Source: Sipunculus nudus
Lineage: Eukaryota; Annelida; Sipuncula; Golfingiida; Sipunculidae
Reading direction: 5' to 3'
NCBI GenBank assembly: GCA_026874595.1
Contig: CM049309.1
Span: 24,925,033 to 24,989,032 of the forward strand
Length of the DNA stretch: 64,000 bases
In this document: positions 12,032-24,022 of the stretch, piece after piece
How the letters are laid out: each line of letters begins with the position of its first letter
How positions within the stretch are numbered: the stretch's first letter is position 1
Notes under the pieces: model-generated
Seen by the model: only the letters and a program-made list of their open reading frames with translations
What the model was told of the DNA's origin: nothing
Database searches by the model: none
Made by a program: the position numbers and the translations under genes

Positions 12032-13195
12032 TACACTGTGATACATACCAAGGCTTTATTCATCTACAATACACAGTGATTAGTCATGACAGACCAGGCC
12101 TATAGGGGGCGCCAGTGCTGGCCACTGTGTACCAGTGATTAAAATCTACATAATATTTAATAACTGCACAAGGCATTCCTGTTACTGTAAAATATTTGTT
12201 ATCCTAGCTGTAGTTGACATTGCCATCTCTTTCAGTATTGTCATGTCAAACTAATGTACACATTGTTTGTGTTAAAGCACACCAAAAGAACCATCTCTTT
12301 ACAAATATCTTTGGAATCTATCAAAAAGTAGTGTACAGCTCCCCTACACATTAAGCACAGAGATGTATCAGCAGATGTCTTCAGAGTTAGTTAATCACTT
12401 TGCATCAAGTTCCTTCATCTATCCTCAAAAATTTTAGTGGAATCCAGCCATATCTAGAAATTATCTGTTTCAGGAACTGAGGACACACAGATTTCAGGGA
12501 AGTATAACATCCAGCTGACCTTGATACTAGAGGTCAGCTGCACAGATGTGATATGCAAAGTGCCAGTAGGGGGGTAGGAGGGTCAGAAAATGATTACAGT
12601 GGATAATGTCCTTTGTTGATCTAATTGTATAATATATAAATGTAGCAAGATTTAGTTAAAATCTTGATTCAATATAAGTTGATTTACTGTAAAATTAGTT
12701 CAGAACCTAACATTATTAATGTGATAAAAGTTAAAGGGGCTATAGTTGACTGTCCTATTCCAGTGCTATCCCTACAAATGTCATCAGTATTTGCAGCAAA
12801 TTAAACATATATAAAAGTATAACCCTTGTGGTTTGTTAAGACAGTTAAATCAAAGAAAAGTTCAGGATCTCTGTGAACTAAAATACCTGTTCATGAGCTG
12901 TAAATGAAAAAGAGACTAATGAATATTGTCTGAATGAGATCATGTTTAGGTGAAATTCCTGTAACAAGTAAAATTTTTAAGATAAAGTGGTAATGATTGG
13001 CTAATAAATGAAAAAGTCAATTTCCTGATATTTGTTCTAACATGAGGAGCAGCCTTGTTTATAATTCTGCACAACCCGTGTATCTGTATATTATGCTTCT
13101 GTCTTGAGAACTATATCATCGCTTGTGTGCAATATACATTACATACATGTTGTAACATAGAAAATTGACAGTGAATAAATTGTATTTAATGATAA
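12032..13195 (+). other. AP1M1: Probable AP1M1 3' UTR
   Basis: Follows the stop codon directly and is low-repeat compared with its surroundings, as a transcribed UTR often is. It starts with a short direct repeat, GTGATACACTGTGATACA. No other coding signal is seen. The 3' limit is set at the AATAAA near 13174 and is a guess; transcripts are needed for the true end. Confidence 0.5.
13174..13179 (+). terminator. Candidate poly(A) signal AATAAA of AP1M1
   Basis: Canonical AATAAA about 1.14 kb after the stop, followed by T-rich sequence. It lies shortly before a transposon-like end at 13259, consistent with the transcription unit ending here. Confidence 0.4.
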
Positions 13196-13256
13196 TTTGA
13201 ATTTTGTATTTCCTTATCATGCTTTTGCATTTGGATCAATACAGAGTCCTTTACAA

Positions 13257-13345
13257 GTACAGTCGAACCTCTCTAATGAGGGCACCGTTGGGACTGGGCA
13301 AAACTGCCCATTTTATAGAGATGCCCACTATATGGAGGTAAAAGC
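13257..13345 (+). mobile_element. pogo/Tigger-like terminal fragment
   Basis: TACAGTCGAACCTCTCTAAT at 13257 resembles the TA-flanked CAGTCGAACCTC-type terminal inverted repeats of pogo/Tigger DNA transposons. It is followed by GCCCATTTTATAGAGATGCC, which matches the family at 24597-24717 in the opposite orientation. I do not see the other end, so this is a fragment or solo terminus. Confidence 0.45.
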
Positions 13346-13478
13346 TGCCACATTTAGTGCTGCCTCCTACTGTGAAATATGACTATAGCTGCTCCTGTTT
13401 CAAGAGTACTTCATTAAATTGATGCTTGTACTTTCTCCCTGTTTTTAAACATGAAGGTTTATAATTAAAAAGTTTTAA

Positions 13479-14212
13479 TTAGGGCCCCGCTTGAAAAGCG
13501 GTACCCTATAGTGATCACTGTGTCAGTCCATCCTTCCGTCAGTGACACTTTCTTTCACCTGCGATAACTCATCAACAACATATTGCAGCTTTCACAAATT
13601 CACAGGGATGATTGGTACCTATAAGGGCTCCAGACCTATTGAATAACAGATTTGTTGGAATTTCAATATGGCCACCACAACCCGAACCCTGATTTTCTTT
13701 CGCGCTAACTTGACAACAACCTACTGCAGCTTTCCCAAATTCACAGGGATGATTGGTACCTATAAGGGCTCCAGACCTATTGAATTACAGACCTGTCGGA
13801 ATTTCAATATGGCCACCAAAGCCTGATCGCTGATTTTCTTTCGCGCATAATAACTCAACAACAACCCTCTGCAGCTTTCCCAAATTCACAGGGATGAATG
13901 GTACATATAAGGGCTCCAGACCTATTGAATCACAGACCTGTTGCAATTGCAATATGGCCGCCACAGCCTGATTGCTGATTTTCTTTTGCATGCGATAACT
14001 CAACAACAACCTACTGCAGCCTTCCCACTTTCACAGGGATCATTGGTGCCTATGAGGGCTCCAGACCTATTGAATTACAGACTTGCTCAAAATCAAATAC
14101 GGCTAACAGACTACATTTGGTATTTTTCTATACTTTATTTTGACATATCTTCTTTAAGGCTTTAAACTCCAATAACGCCCGCCAGGGCGCGCGTTTGTCA
14201 CGGGCCTGTAGT
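13479..14212 (+). mobile_element. Hairpin-ended tandem-core element (Pearl/HINE-like), family 1
   Basis: 5' hairpin CCGCTTGAAAAGCGG at about 13487, then a CAGTCCATCCTTCCGTC stretch. Four decayed core copies of about 148 bp follow (marked by CTGCAGCTTTCCCAAATTCA at about 13585, 13727, 13870 and 14015). The 3' end is GC-rich with hairpin CGCCCGCCAGGGCGCGCG at about 14175. A second GC hairpin, GCGCCCGCCCGGGCGCGC, follows at about 14219. The architecture fits Pearl/HINE elements; no coding capacity. Confidence 0.55.
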
Positions 14213-14451
14213 TCAAAGGCGCCCGCCCGGGCGCGCTAAAGCCCATTTTACATTCCCGTAATTGGGGCAAGTTTTGGGGGTGAAATGTCTATTGTCATCC
14301 ATCATATTTGTACTTAAATGAAAGAGAAAAACGTCAAGTGTTGTTCTAACATGTGACCAAGATCCAAACTGGCGCGAACGCAGACTTGTTGGAAAAATAT
14401 AAAAATGATTGACTTTCACTCACGTGGCCTTGTTACGTGGGCCCTGGTAAC

Positions 14452-14504
14452 ATGTCGGCTGCGAGAGTAAAATCAGACTCCTACGCTAAATTCATCAGAA
14501 ATCG
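14452..14504 (+). CDS. Speculative first exon, unrecognised
   Basis: An ATG with A at -3 opens a short frame beginning MSAARVKSDSYAKFIRN that ends at a donor-like CG|GTAAAT. It follows a GC-rich, promoter-like stretch (14165-14450) with a CACGTG. I do not recognise the peptide and see no matching downstream exon, so chance is a real possibility. Confidence 0.15.
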
Positions 14505-14509
14505 GTAAA

Positions 14510-17490
14510 TTACCAAATGTTGGCAATCAATCCTGGTGACAAAATCAAGTGCAGTGTGTTTACAGATTTAACTTCCGTTAAACATTTCCAAGATCATATA
14601 TTATCCCCTTTTTTATTGGTTTAACTTGTGACCAATGATCGCCGTCCGACTGACTGACGCGTCTGACAGACACCACGCACGTGATCTGCGTGACCTCCTT
14701 ACTGTGTCATGTACTGGCACTGGAAAACCATTTTTAACCGATATCATATAATAAAATGAGTATTTATTTTAAATATTAACATATTTTCTTAACTAAAAAT
14801 CGAAGATACTGTCATATATCATGTCGTATATATATGTGATGTCTGATTGTTTACTAGTGATCATTTCTGTGCCAAACATTTTATGTACAATCGTAATCGG
14901 GCACAAGAACTGTCAATCATTCTAAGAGGCTTTTTGGATTGAAAATAAAATTAATACCGTCTTAAATTAGAAACAGCCAGATATTATAGAGATATAGTTA
15001 ATTTTCCAGTGTAAAATATAAAGATAACTTTATACCCCATGAAATATTGAAGTAATTATTTTACGACGTACGTGGAACTGTACGCCTATACACCCAGATC
15101 CTTGAATATGTAAAACAAGACAGTAAGTGACTTATACGCTTGAACAAATATGTATTAATACGGTTTTAACACATACTGAACAGATTTTACAAATTTTTAT
15201 ATGTGTAGTACTTCCTTTATATGTATAGGCTACATGTGTACGTGCACGTGTGCGCGCTTTTGTGTGTGTGTATATATATAGGCCTATGTGCGTATTATAA
15301 TTTTCATTAGTGATTGATAAAAGCACCAGTAATTGTCACTGCCAGTGAAACAGATTTTGGGCGGAGCTGCAAAACATCTTTAAATATATATGGCACATAG
15401 CAAACTAAATTTTAAAAATATAACCTATTATTTTATGAATTGAAGTAAATAAGTTTTTTTTTTGTAATACGTTTGCCAAAACAGGCTATTCATTGTTGTA
15501 AGGTATAGTACTGCGTTATAAATGTTTGTACCTTTTAAACATAAAATCTGATCACTAATACCAGAACTTATAACTCCTTTTTATATTTCATCCATGAAAG
15601 TTTCTCAAATCGGGTTCATTCGCCGCCTATATTCATAAAAAATACATAACGTATACCGCAGACTGCATATATATCGCATATACCGTACGTGCACCCGGTA
15701 TAAACGCCGCTTTATATTGATATCGCTCTCAAAACCCAGTCAACGCTTGCATGCATGGCCCAGGGATTAAATATGGAAAATGTGTCGTGGTCATGATAAT
15801 CCTTTAAAGTCATACGGCGGAGTCAGTCTCAGTCATGATACATGCAAGAAAATGAATAAAATGCATTCGCCAATCTTAAATTAGAAGCTATAGCGTATAT
15901 ATATAGTGACGGTGACACAGTGATAGTAAAATATTAAGACCAAAGATGCGGACTTTCGATATGCATGCGCATGGTGTATTCAAAATGACGATCGAGAAAC
16001 CATGCAGGTGGACAAATTAGACTGAAATCTAATTGTACCTTTCCATTGCTGTAAAATAAGATTTAAAAGACGCAGGTATACAAATATATCTATATTGCAA
16101 AATGTTTGATGGCTTTGTCTCAAACTTGCCCCTTGCGAAGACCTAAAATACCACAGGGTGTCGGCTTCTATTTTTACCCACCGACCTTGTCATTTTCACG
16201 TTTGATTGACAGTTTTATTAGCACTAGGAAATTTTCCTATCACACAGAAGATTTTAGCACAACATGTGGCCAACCAGACGGGGATTCGGAGTGAAAATTA
16301 CTAATTTAAATTGGCATCAATTACATTTATCATCAAAGGATAATGACATCATTTACAATGTTCGGGAACCGAACGACATGTATAATTGCCAGGTGTAGGT
16401 CATGGTCCGCGTCTCTACAGCTGACGGGACTGGTGAATACAAAATAAATAAATAAACAAACACCCAAGAGATCATAACTTATTAGAAGTTTTTGGAACAT
16501 TCCAGGTGCTTCTTAAGAATTATTGAATTGTTGCTGCATATTGTTTTATAATTAACTGGAACTCTGCCTCTCCGTGAAATCACCATGCACCTTGCAGCCT
16601 GGGGAGACCGCATGCTTTCCTGCTAAAGCTGAAGTTTTATCAGCAGTGCATGATTTCTGACTATATGAGGGCCTAAATGTACAAAGTTGCATACGGAGGT
16701 TACCAGATTAGCTATATGATTTGAAGTTAGGTCTCGTGTATACATCTAGTTAACCAAGGAATTGTGCATCTCAAAATTATAAAATAAATTTCCTACTTTT
16801 CTTCAAGTGAAGTTGAATTAAATAAATGTAATTATATATTATATTTCCATTTTATATTAATTTCATATGACGTAATTATGCTTCATTTAAATGTCACTAA
16901 AATAAAGTGCAAATTGAAGACCTGGATAAGTAAGTGCATGAAGATATGTAAGCCTACGTGCAATTTTCCTCTAAGATACCAGAATGTACTGCTATGAAAT
17001 CATAGTAACTAGGCATGATTTTGATAAGCATTGTTGGACTTACGTAGGCCTATATATTTGAATAACTTAACATACATTAAAATGTACTGTGAAAACATGT
17101 TTCTTTGGTGTTACTTCACAGTTTAGTATCGTTTTCTCACGTTTATAAACTTTGGTATTATGTGCATTATCCCCAATAGCACATTTTAAAAACACCTTTT
17201 CAACAATAAAAAATATTGATTTTCCGTTATTTTATATTCTTGTTAATAACGATTTGTTTACATTAATGTGCATAGGCCTATTTATTATATATATGTAATA
17301 AATTATTGTTCCACTAGTACTACCAGTGTTTTCATTGTTTCTGATCCCTGCGGGAAAGAATCGATTCTAATGCATACATATTGCATGACGTGAGAGGATG
17401 TTTCCAGGTAACTCCCCCCCCCCCCCCCCCACAAAAAAAAAAGAATAATCAGACCGCCAGTCGGCACAGCATCTCATGATGCTTCTTATA
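14510..17490. other. Intergenic stretch without recognisable gene
   Basis: AT-rich, less repetitive than its neighbours. It holds short simple repeats (GT/TA near 15260-15285, C17 at 17414-17430) and scattered TAGGCCTA motifs. Frames are below 75 codons and carry no domain I know. Distal promoter or enhancer sequence for a neighbouring gene cannot be excluded. Confidence 0.6.
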
Positions 17491-17518
17491 ATAAACACGC
17501 CAGACTCAGTCACGTGAA
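17491..17518 (+). repeat. 28-bp flank repeat, left copy
   Basis: ATAAACACGCCAGACTCAGT then CACGTGAA. The same 28 bp with one change occurs at 19268-19295, on the other side of the tandem-core element at 17546-19266. It contains a GTCACGTGA E-box. Confidence 0.85.
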
Positions 17519-17659
17519 GCATGTCCATTTAAAAGACTTTACAAAACTAGAATACGGGTAGTCGACAAGCGACTACTTGTATCCGCCTAAATCAGAGTGG
17601 AACGGGTGAAGTGTTGCATATCAGCATGGATGTCTGCAGCCAAATTGTGTATGTAGGTT

Positions 17660-19025
17660 GCGCTACCTACCAAAAAATCCAGAAAGCCGTCCAAGTTGTA
17701 TACATATGCAAAATTTAGGGCAGATAAGTCAAACCACTATATTGTATATGAGTGATTTTTGCCCTTGGCAGACAAACAGATGGACGCTGTGCAAAAAAGG
17801 GTTGCAGGTGGCGCCACCAGTTTAGCGTATGATAAAGAGCTTTGTGAGAACTATACACATGCAAAATTTTGGCCCAATTGGTCAAACGGTTCCCTAGATA
17901 TGAGCTTGGATGTCTGCAGCGTAAACTTGATTGTAGGTGGCGCCACCTGTCATAAAATCAGAAAAGCTATCCAGGATGTATAAGCATGCAGAATTTCAGG
18001 TGAATTAGTCAAACCACTGCAGAGATATGAGTGATTTTAACCCAAGGCAGACGAACAGCTGGACACTGTGCAAACATGGTTGCAGGTGGCGCCACCATTT
18101 TTTGTGTATGTTATAAAGCTCTCCAAGGGCTACATTTGTGCAAAAAAATTTTCCTGATCAATCAAACGGTTCCTGAGATATGAGCTTGGATGTCTGCAGC
18201 GTAAACATGAATGTAGGTGGCGCCACCTGTCATAAAATCAGAAAAGCTATCCAGGATGTATACGCATGCCAAATTTCAGGTGAATTAGTCAAGTCACTGC
18301 AGAGATATGAGTGATTTTAACCCAAGGCAGACAAACAGATGGACACTGTACAAACATGGTTGCAGGTAGCGGCACCATTTTTGGTGTATGTTATAAAGCT
18401 CTCCAAGGGCTACATTTGTGCAAAAGAATTTTCCTGATCGGTCAAACGGTTCCCGAGATATGAGCTTGGATGTCTGCAGCGTAAACGTGAATGTAGGTGG
18501 CGCCACCTGTCATAAAATCAGATAAGCTATCCAGGATGTATACGCATGCCAAATTTCAGGTGAATTAGTCAAGTCACTGCAGAGATATGAGTGATTTTAA
18601 CCCAAGGCAGACGAACAGATGGACACTGTGCAAACATGGTTGCAGGTGGCGCCACCATTTTTGGTGTATGTTATAAAGCTCTCCAAGGGCTACATTTGTG
18701 CAAAAGAATTTTCCTGATCGGTCAAACGGTTCCCGAGATATGAGCTTGGATGTCTGCAGCGTCAACGTGAATGTAGGTGGCGCCACCTGTCATAAAATCA
18801 GAAAAGCTATCCAGGATGTTTGCGCATGCCGAATTTCAGGTGAATTAGTCAAGTCACTGCAGAGATATGAGTGATTTTAACCCAAGGCAGACGAACAGAT
18901 GGACACTGTGCAAACATGGTTGCAGGTGGCGCCACCATTTTTGGTGTATGTTATAAAGCTCTCCGAGGGCTACATTTCTGCAAAAAAATTTTCCTGATCG
19001 GTCAAACGGTTCCCGAGATATGTGG
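17660..19025 (+). repeat. 280-bp tandem core array with paired GGTGGCGCCACC palindromes
   Basis: Period 280 bp, exact between the 18294-18506 and 18574-18786 stretches. Each unit consists of two related halves. One is marked by CAAACATGGTTGCAG-GGTGGCGCCACC, the other by GTGAATGTA-GGTGGCGCCACC-TGTCATAAAATC. Recurring GAGATATGAG segments lie between. Perfect palindromes begin at 17807, 17936 and 18085 and recur once per half-unit afterwards, with one changed copy at about 18365 (GGTAGCGGCACC). Confidence 0.85.
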
Positions 19026-19187
19026 GTTTATGTGTGGAAACAGACGCACAAACGGACGCAGAGCGCAGAGGAAAGGTCAGAGGTCAAAACAAAATCGGGG
19101 CGCAGCAGTTCACATGTGACCCGAACATAATCCCGGGTTTCGGAAAATTCCGCCCAGCGGTTACGGAGGAGTTCTCCGGACACCTAC

Positions 19188-19188
<1 letters not shown>

Positions 19189-19220
<32 letters not shown>
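19189..19220. repeat. (CGG)n microsatellite
   Basis: About ten CGG/GCG triplets in the tail of the family-2 element. It can encode poly-Ala or poly-Gly in shadow frames but has no gene context. Confidence 0.95.
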
Positions 19221-19221
<1 letters not shown>

Positions 19222-19267
19222 CCAGCTGAAAACATAGTATCCGCAAAACTCTGTTTTGGCGGATACA

Positions 19268-19295
19268 ATAAACACGCCAGACCCAGTCACGTGAA
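19268..19295 (+). repeat. 28-bp flank repeat, right copy
   Basis: Matches 17491-17518 with one difference (ACCCAG for ACTCAG). It directly follows the 3' hairpin of the element. Confidence 0.85.
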
Positions 19296-19779
19296 CCTTG
19301 CTGATGTAAAAGTAGATACGATTGGGTGAGAAAAGTTTGCAGCTTCAGTGCGTCACCGCTGGCTGAGGGATGACGCGGTAAAATTGGACCGTTCAGGAAA
19401 AAAACCCAAACAGACGTGTCGTCTTGCATCTTAATTGTCCAGTAAATGTTTTATTTATTTTTATTTTTCCGTTATATTGACTAGATAGGATAATTCTGTG
19501 ACTAAAGTCTGCAAAACCGCCTCGTTAATGTACCTTGTGTGCTACATATTGCTAAATTCACTCATTATCGCTCAATCACGGAGGGGCCGCGGAGGGGCGG
19601 TTACTTCAAAAGAAATTGCATGGATACCCTCAATTAAGAAAATAAGAGTTTTCACAAGTGCAAGACATATTTGTTTTGATTTTTTATTTCAAATTTTAGT
19701 ACATTCGCACTGTTTCGAATGGGAAAGATTTGGATATATCAACGTTTATTTAGGCTAATCGTTGATCGAACCAAGTGCA

Positions 19780-21200
19780 CACCTGTTTACCTGTCGCACC
19801 TGGATTTTTACAAGTGCAGAAAAACGCGACAGACCAACTAAACAGCAATTTTATTATTGCATGAAATGTTAACAAACAGGGTAGACACATTTTCCAGATT
19901 TTATTTTAAAATCAGTCGGCGATTTGTTTTTGCCTGCACATGTAAAAATATATTAATTTGACATAAAAAGGTATATTACAGGTAACCAGATAATTAGTGC
20001 ATTTCACACCAATAAATTATATATTTTGCACATTGGACAAAAGTAAATAGTTTTTATTGCAATGTCCCTTATAACAAGTATAATATATAATTTAAATTAA
20101 AAAAATGAGAATTTACCTTTATTTACCTGATCTTACCTGTGCAGGTGAGTAAACTTTTACAGGTAGAAATTGGCAAAATTGAAATCCACAAGTCTCGTGG
20201 CTGTGCAGTTAATTAAAAGATAGTTTCTGCATATTGTTTTAACTCCTTCAAAAATTTCCTCTCCACTTTTAAAATAAAAAGTTGTCTTTATATTCTGTAC
20301 TTACAAAGGTAATTAAATCTGTTTAAGATCAAAGGTATCATTTCAGGTAACCCAATAAATAGTGCAGTTAGTACCTATAATTCATAAATTTTACACATAG
20401 CACTCAAAATTAAGTTGTATGTTTTTTTTTCTCCCTTATTACATGTATAAAATATATACTTCATTAAAAAAATAATTTACCTGTATTTACCTGAACTCAC
20501 CTGTACAGGTGAGTATGTTTTTATGTGTAACCGTAACCAAAATTATCAATTTATGTTTTACATGTCTGAAAAATCAAAATATAATGGTTTTACACAGTTG
20601 ACACTTGTTTACCCATATTCTTCTCAGCCACTTTTCAGCATGATTTTGTCACTGCCACAGGTAATTAGATCAGTTGAAGAACAAAGGTACTATTCACATA
20701 GGTAACTTAATTACTGTATTAAAAGCACCTGTTCTTATATCAAAATGAATTATACAGTCCATAAATAGAGAAGGTATTAATTTATAGTAACTATATTGAT
20801 GAACAAGGTGTTTGCTAACATATTCAGAAAAAAAAATAATTTACCTTTACTTACCTGTACAGGTAAACATATGTGTTATATGTTAATAATCATAGAATGT
20901 GCTCTTTTAGTCAGCAAGCTTTTCAAGTGAAAAATATTTGATTTCCACAGAAAAATCTAATTTACTTGCACATTCTGGTTCGTTGGTGGTTCCCTTTCCA
21001 GTATTAAACCAAATCATTTACCTTTTTCTTACCATTAATTAATAATTACCTTAGAGTGAAAAAAAACCTTACATTTCCCTTTTTTTATCAAAGGGTTAAT
21101 GGGTTACCTGAACAGGATGAAAGGGGTCATTTTAGTGATATACCAGTGAGTGGAAATACAGTTAGTACAGATTTACCTGTTTTTTCCTGTATATACCTTA
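19780..21200 (+). repeat. Decayed tandem array of about 360 bp with ACCTGTACAGGT palindromes
   Basis: Three to four diverged copies, marked by TTTACCTG...ACCTGTACAGGT at 20135 (one mismatch), 20499 and 20853, spaced 364 and 354 bp. Each is followed by GAGT or AAAC and AT-rich sequence, and preceded by ATTTACCTGTATTTACC-like text. Further partial CACCTGTTTACCTGTCGCACC occurs at about 19780. No coding frame. Confidence 0.65.
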
Positions 21201-22089
21201 GTTACATACATATCAAACCAGGTATATAGAAAATAAATAAAATAACATGATGGACATATACCTGACAGTAAAAGCTGAAAATTTCACAAAGATACCTTTA
21301 ACGGTTACTGAGTTAATGTCTCATATAGATTCATGTCAAAATGTGGAAAAAATGCAAAATAAATCTGAACAGTAGGAGTGTGACAATCCACAGGCTAATC
21401 TGAACAGTAAAGGGTTAATATCATTTGATCCAGTAGAATTTTTTCCCCTCATGCATATGGATAAAAACCTGTTTCTGTTTGTCATATTTTTCAAATCTTA
21501 CTTAATTTTTCACAAATATGTAAACTTGTCCAGCACTAGCAGAAACGCAGGGCCCTCTGAGGACCATTGTCTGACCACATCTAGTTGTTTATATTATTAT
21601 TATTATACATAAATATATATATATGTGCACAAAAAAATAAATGTTGGGTGTGTATTTTAACATATATTGATAGATATAACCCAAGTTACCCAATGCATCC
21701 TCAGATATACCATACTGTTCTACCAACTTTCTCTGTGATATTACCCACTCTAAGAATCCTTCAACAGGTCGACTGAGGGCTATGCCACACCTTTATTGTA
21801 TCGCCAGACATAGTCTGGAGATACTATGGTTTAGGCACGGTCGCGCCGCCGCAGAGATTTCTTTTGGACACAATAACTCAAAAAATATTTCACGGATCTT
21901 TACCAAACTTGGTATATGTATAGATATGGGTGAGAGGACGACGCCTTTTTAAAATGAGGTCATTACCTCAACTAGGAGAGTGACCTTGACCTTGAATAGG
22001 TTCAATTTTGGGGAAAATCACACAAATTCTTAAATATCTCAAGAAAACGTGCATGGATTGATCCCAAAATCAAGTTGATGGAAGATCAT

Positions 22090-23790
22090 GGATAGGGTTG
22101 TCATGTTCCAGAAACCGGTGGCGCCACCTATTATTCTTTACTTGTTTTCATGCCGTTTAATATCCCCAAAATTGCTACTTGACAGTACTGTGAGCATTAT
22201 AAGTCAAAAACTAATGGACAGATTTCTTTCATATTATGCAAATACATAGATATGGGTTATGGGATGATGTTTATTTAAATTGGGGTCATGACTTTTCCTA
22301 TGAGAGTGGCCTTGACCTTGAATATTGCCATATATGGTGAAAATCACACAAAATCATTAATTTCTCAATAAGGGATGCATGCATTGGTCCAAAAATCAAC
22401 TTGACCGAAGATCTTGGATAGTAACGTCATGTACCGGAAACAGGTGGCGCCACCTGTTATTCTTTTACTTGTTTTCGTGCCGTTTAATACCCCATCATTG
22501 CCACTTAACAGTACATTTATAACCTGTGAGCATTATAAGTCAAAAACTAATGGACAGATTTCTTTCATATTTTGCATATACATAGACATGGGTTATGGGA
22601 TGATGTTTATATAAATTGGGGTCATGACCTTTCCTATTAGAGTGGCCTTGACCTTGAATATTGCCATATATGGTGAAAATTACACAAAATCATTAATATC
22701 TCAATAAGGGATGCATGCATTGGTCCAAAAATCAACATGTTTGAAGATCTTGGAAAGTATTGTCATGTACCGGAAACAGGTGGCGCCACCTGTTATTCTT
22801 TTACTTGTTTTGTGCCGTTTAATACCCCATCATTGCCATTTATCAGTACTGTGAGCATTATAAGTCAAAAACTAATGGACAAATTTCTTTCATATTATGC
22901 ATATACATGGATATAGGTTATAGGATAATGTTTATTTGAATAGGGGTCATGACCTTTCCAATGAGTGGCCTTGACCTTGAATATTGCCATATATGGTGAA
23001 AATCACACAAAATCATTAATTTCTCAATAAGGGATGCATGCATTGGTCCAAAAATCAACTTGAACCAAGATCTTGGATAGTATTGTCATGTACCGGAAAC
23101 AGGTGGCGCCACCTGTTATTCTTTTACTTGTTTTCGTGCCGTTTAATACCCCATCATTGCCACTTAACAGTACATTTATAACCTGTGAGCATTATAAGTC
23201 AAAAACTAATTGACAGATTTCTTTCATATTATGCATATACATAGACATAGGTTATGGGATAATGTATATATAAATTGGGGTCATGACCTTTCCTATTAGA
23301 GTGGCCTTGACCTTGAATATTGCCATATATGGTGAAAATTACACAAAATCATTAATATCTCAATAAGGGATGCATGCATTGGTCCAAAAATCAACATGTT
23401 CGAAGATCTTGGAAAGTATTGTCATGTACCGGAAACAGGTGGCGCCACCTGTTATTCTTTTACTTGTTTTGTGCCGTTTAATACCCCATCATTGCCATTT
23501 ATCAGTACTGTGAGCATTATAAGTCAAAAACTAATGGACAAATTTCTTTCATATTATGCATATACATGGATATGGGTTATAGGATAATGTTTATTTAAAT
23601 AGGGGTCATGACCTTTCCAATGAGTGGCCTTGACCTTGAATATTGCCATATATGGTGAAAATCACACAAAATCATTAATTTCTCAATAAGGGATGCATTG
23701 ATTGGTCCAAAAATCAACTTGAACGAAGATCTTGGATAGTGTTGTCATGTACGGGAAACAGGTGGTGCCACTTGTTATTCTTTTACTTGT
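22090..23790 (+). repeat. About 330-bp core array with dimeric higher-order pattern
   Basis: CCGGAAAC-GGTGGCGCCACC-type junctions lie near 22113, 22437, 22772, 23096, 23430 and 23753. Alternate units share private features: the insert ATTTATAACCTGTGAGC occurs at about 22512 and 23172 only. Two-unit blocks of about 660 bp (22435-23095 and 23096-23755) match better than neighbours, so the array grew by dimer duplication. The last junction is degraded to GGTGGTGCCACT. Confidence 0.8.
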
Positions 23791-24007
23791 TTTCGTGCCG
23801 TTTAATACCCCATCATTGCCACTTAACAGTACTGTGAGCATTATAAGTCAAAAACTAATGGACAGATTTCTTGCATATACATAGACATGGGTTAGGGGAT
23901 GATGTATATTGAAATTTGGATCATGACCTTTTCTATGAGAATGACCTTTTCTATGAGTGTGGTCTGATATTAATTGTTGCTGAAGATGGGGGGCCTATTC
24001 TTAAAGT

Positions 24008-24022
24008 GGGGGGGGGGGGGGG
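24008..24022. repeat. G15 homopolymer tract
   Basis: Run of about 15 G near the 3' end of the family-3 element. Confidence 0.9.

Larger units (their letters stand above)
17546..19266 (+). mobile_element. Hairpin-ended tandem-core element (Pearl/HINE-like), family 2
   Basis: The left side has a 7-bp-stem hairpin, GTAGTCG/CGACTAC, at 17558-17576 followed by GTATCCGCC. The right side ends in a hairpin at 19237-19266 with arms GTATCCGCAAAAC and GTTTTGGCGGATAC. Between them are about five core copies of 280 bp (17660-19025) and a single-copy tail with a (CGG) microsatellite at 19189-19220. Each core holds two GGTGGCGCCACC palindromes. Related reversed copies sit at 26661 and 43175. No open frame longer than about 80 codons. 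Confidence 0.7.

Noticed and set aside
17509-19294. Additional CLEAR elements in the intergenic region
   Set aside because: Only GTCACGTGA, not the full palindrome, and both copies belong to one duplicated 28-bp repeat with no gene nearby.
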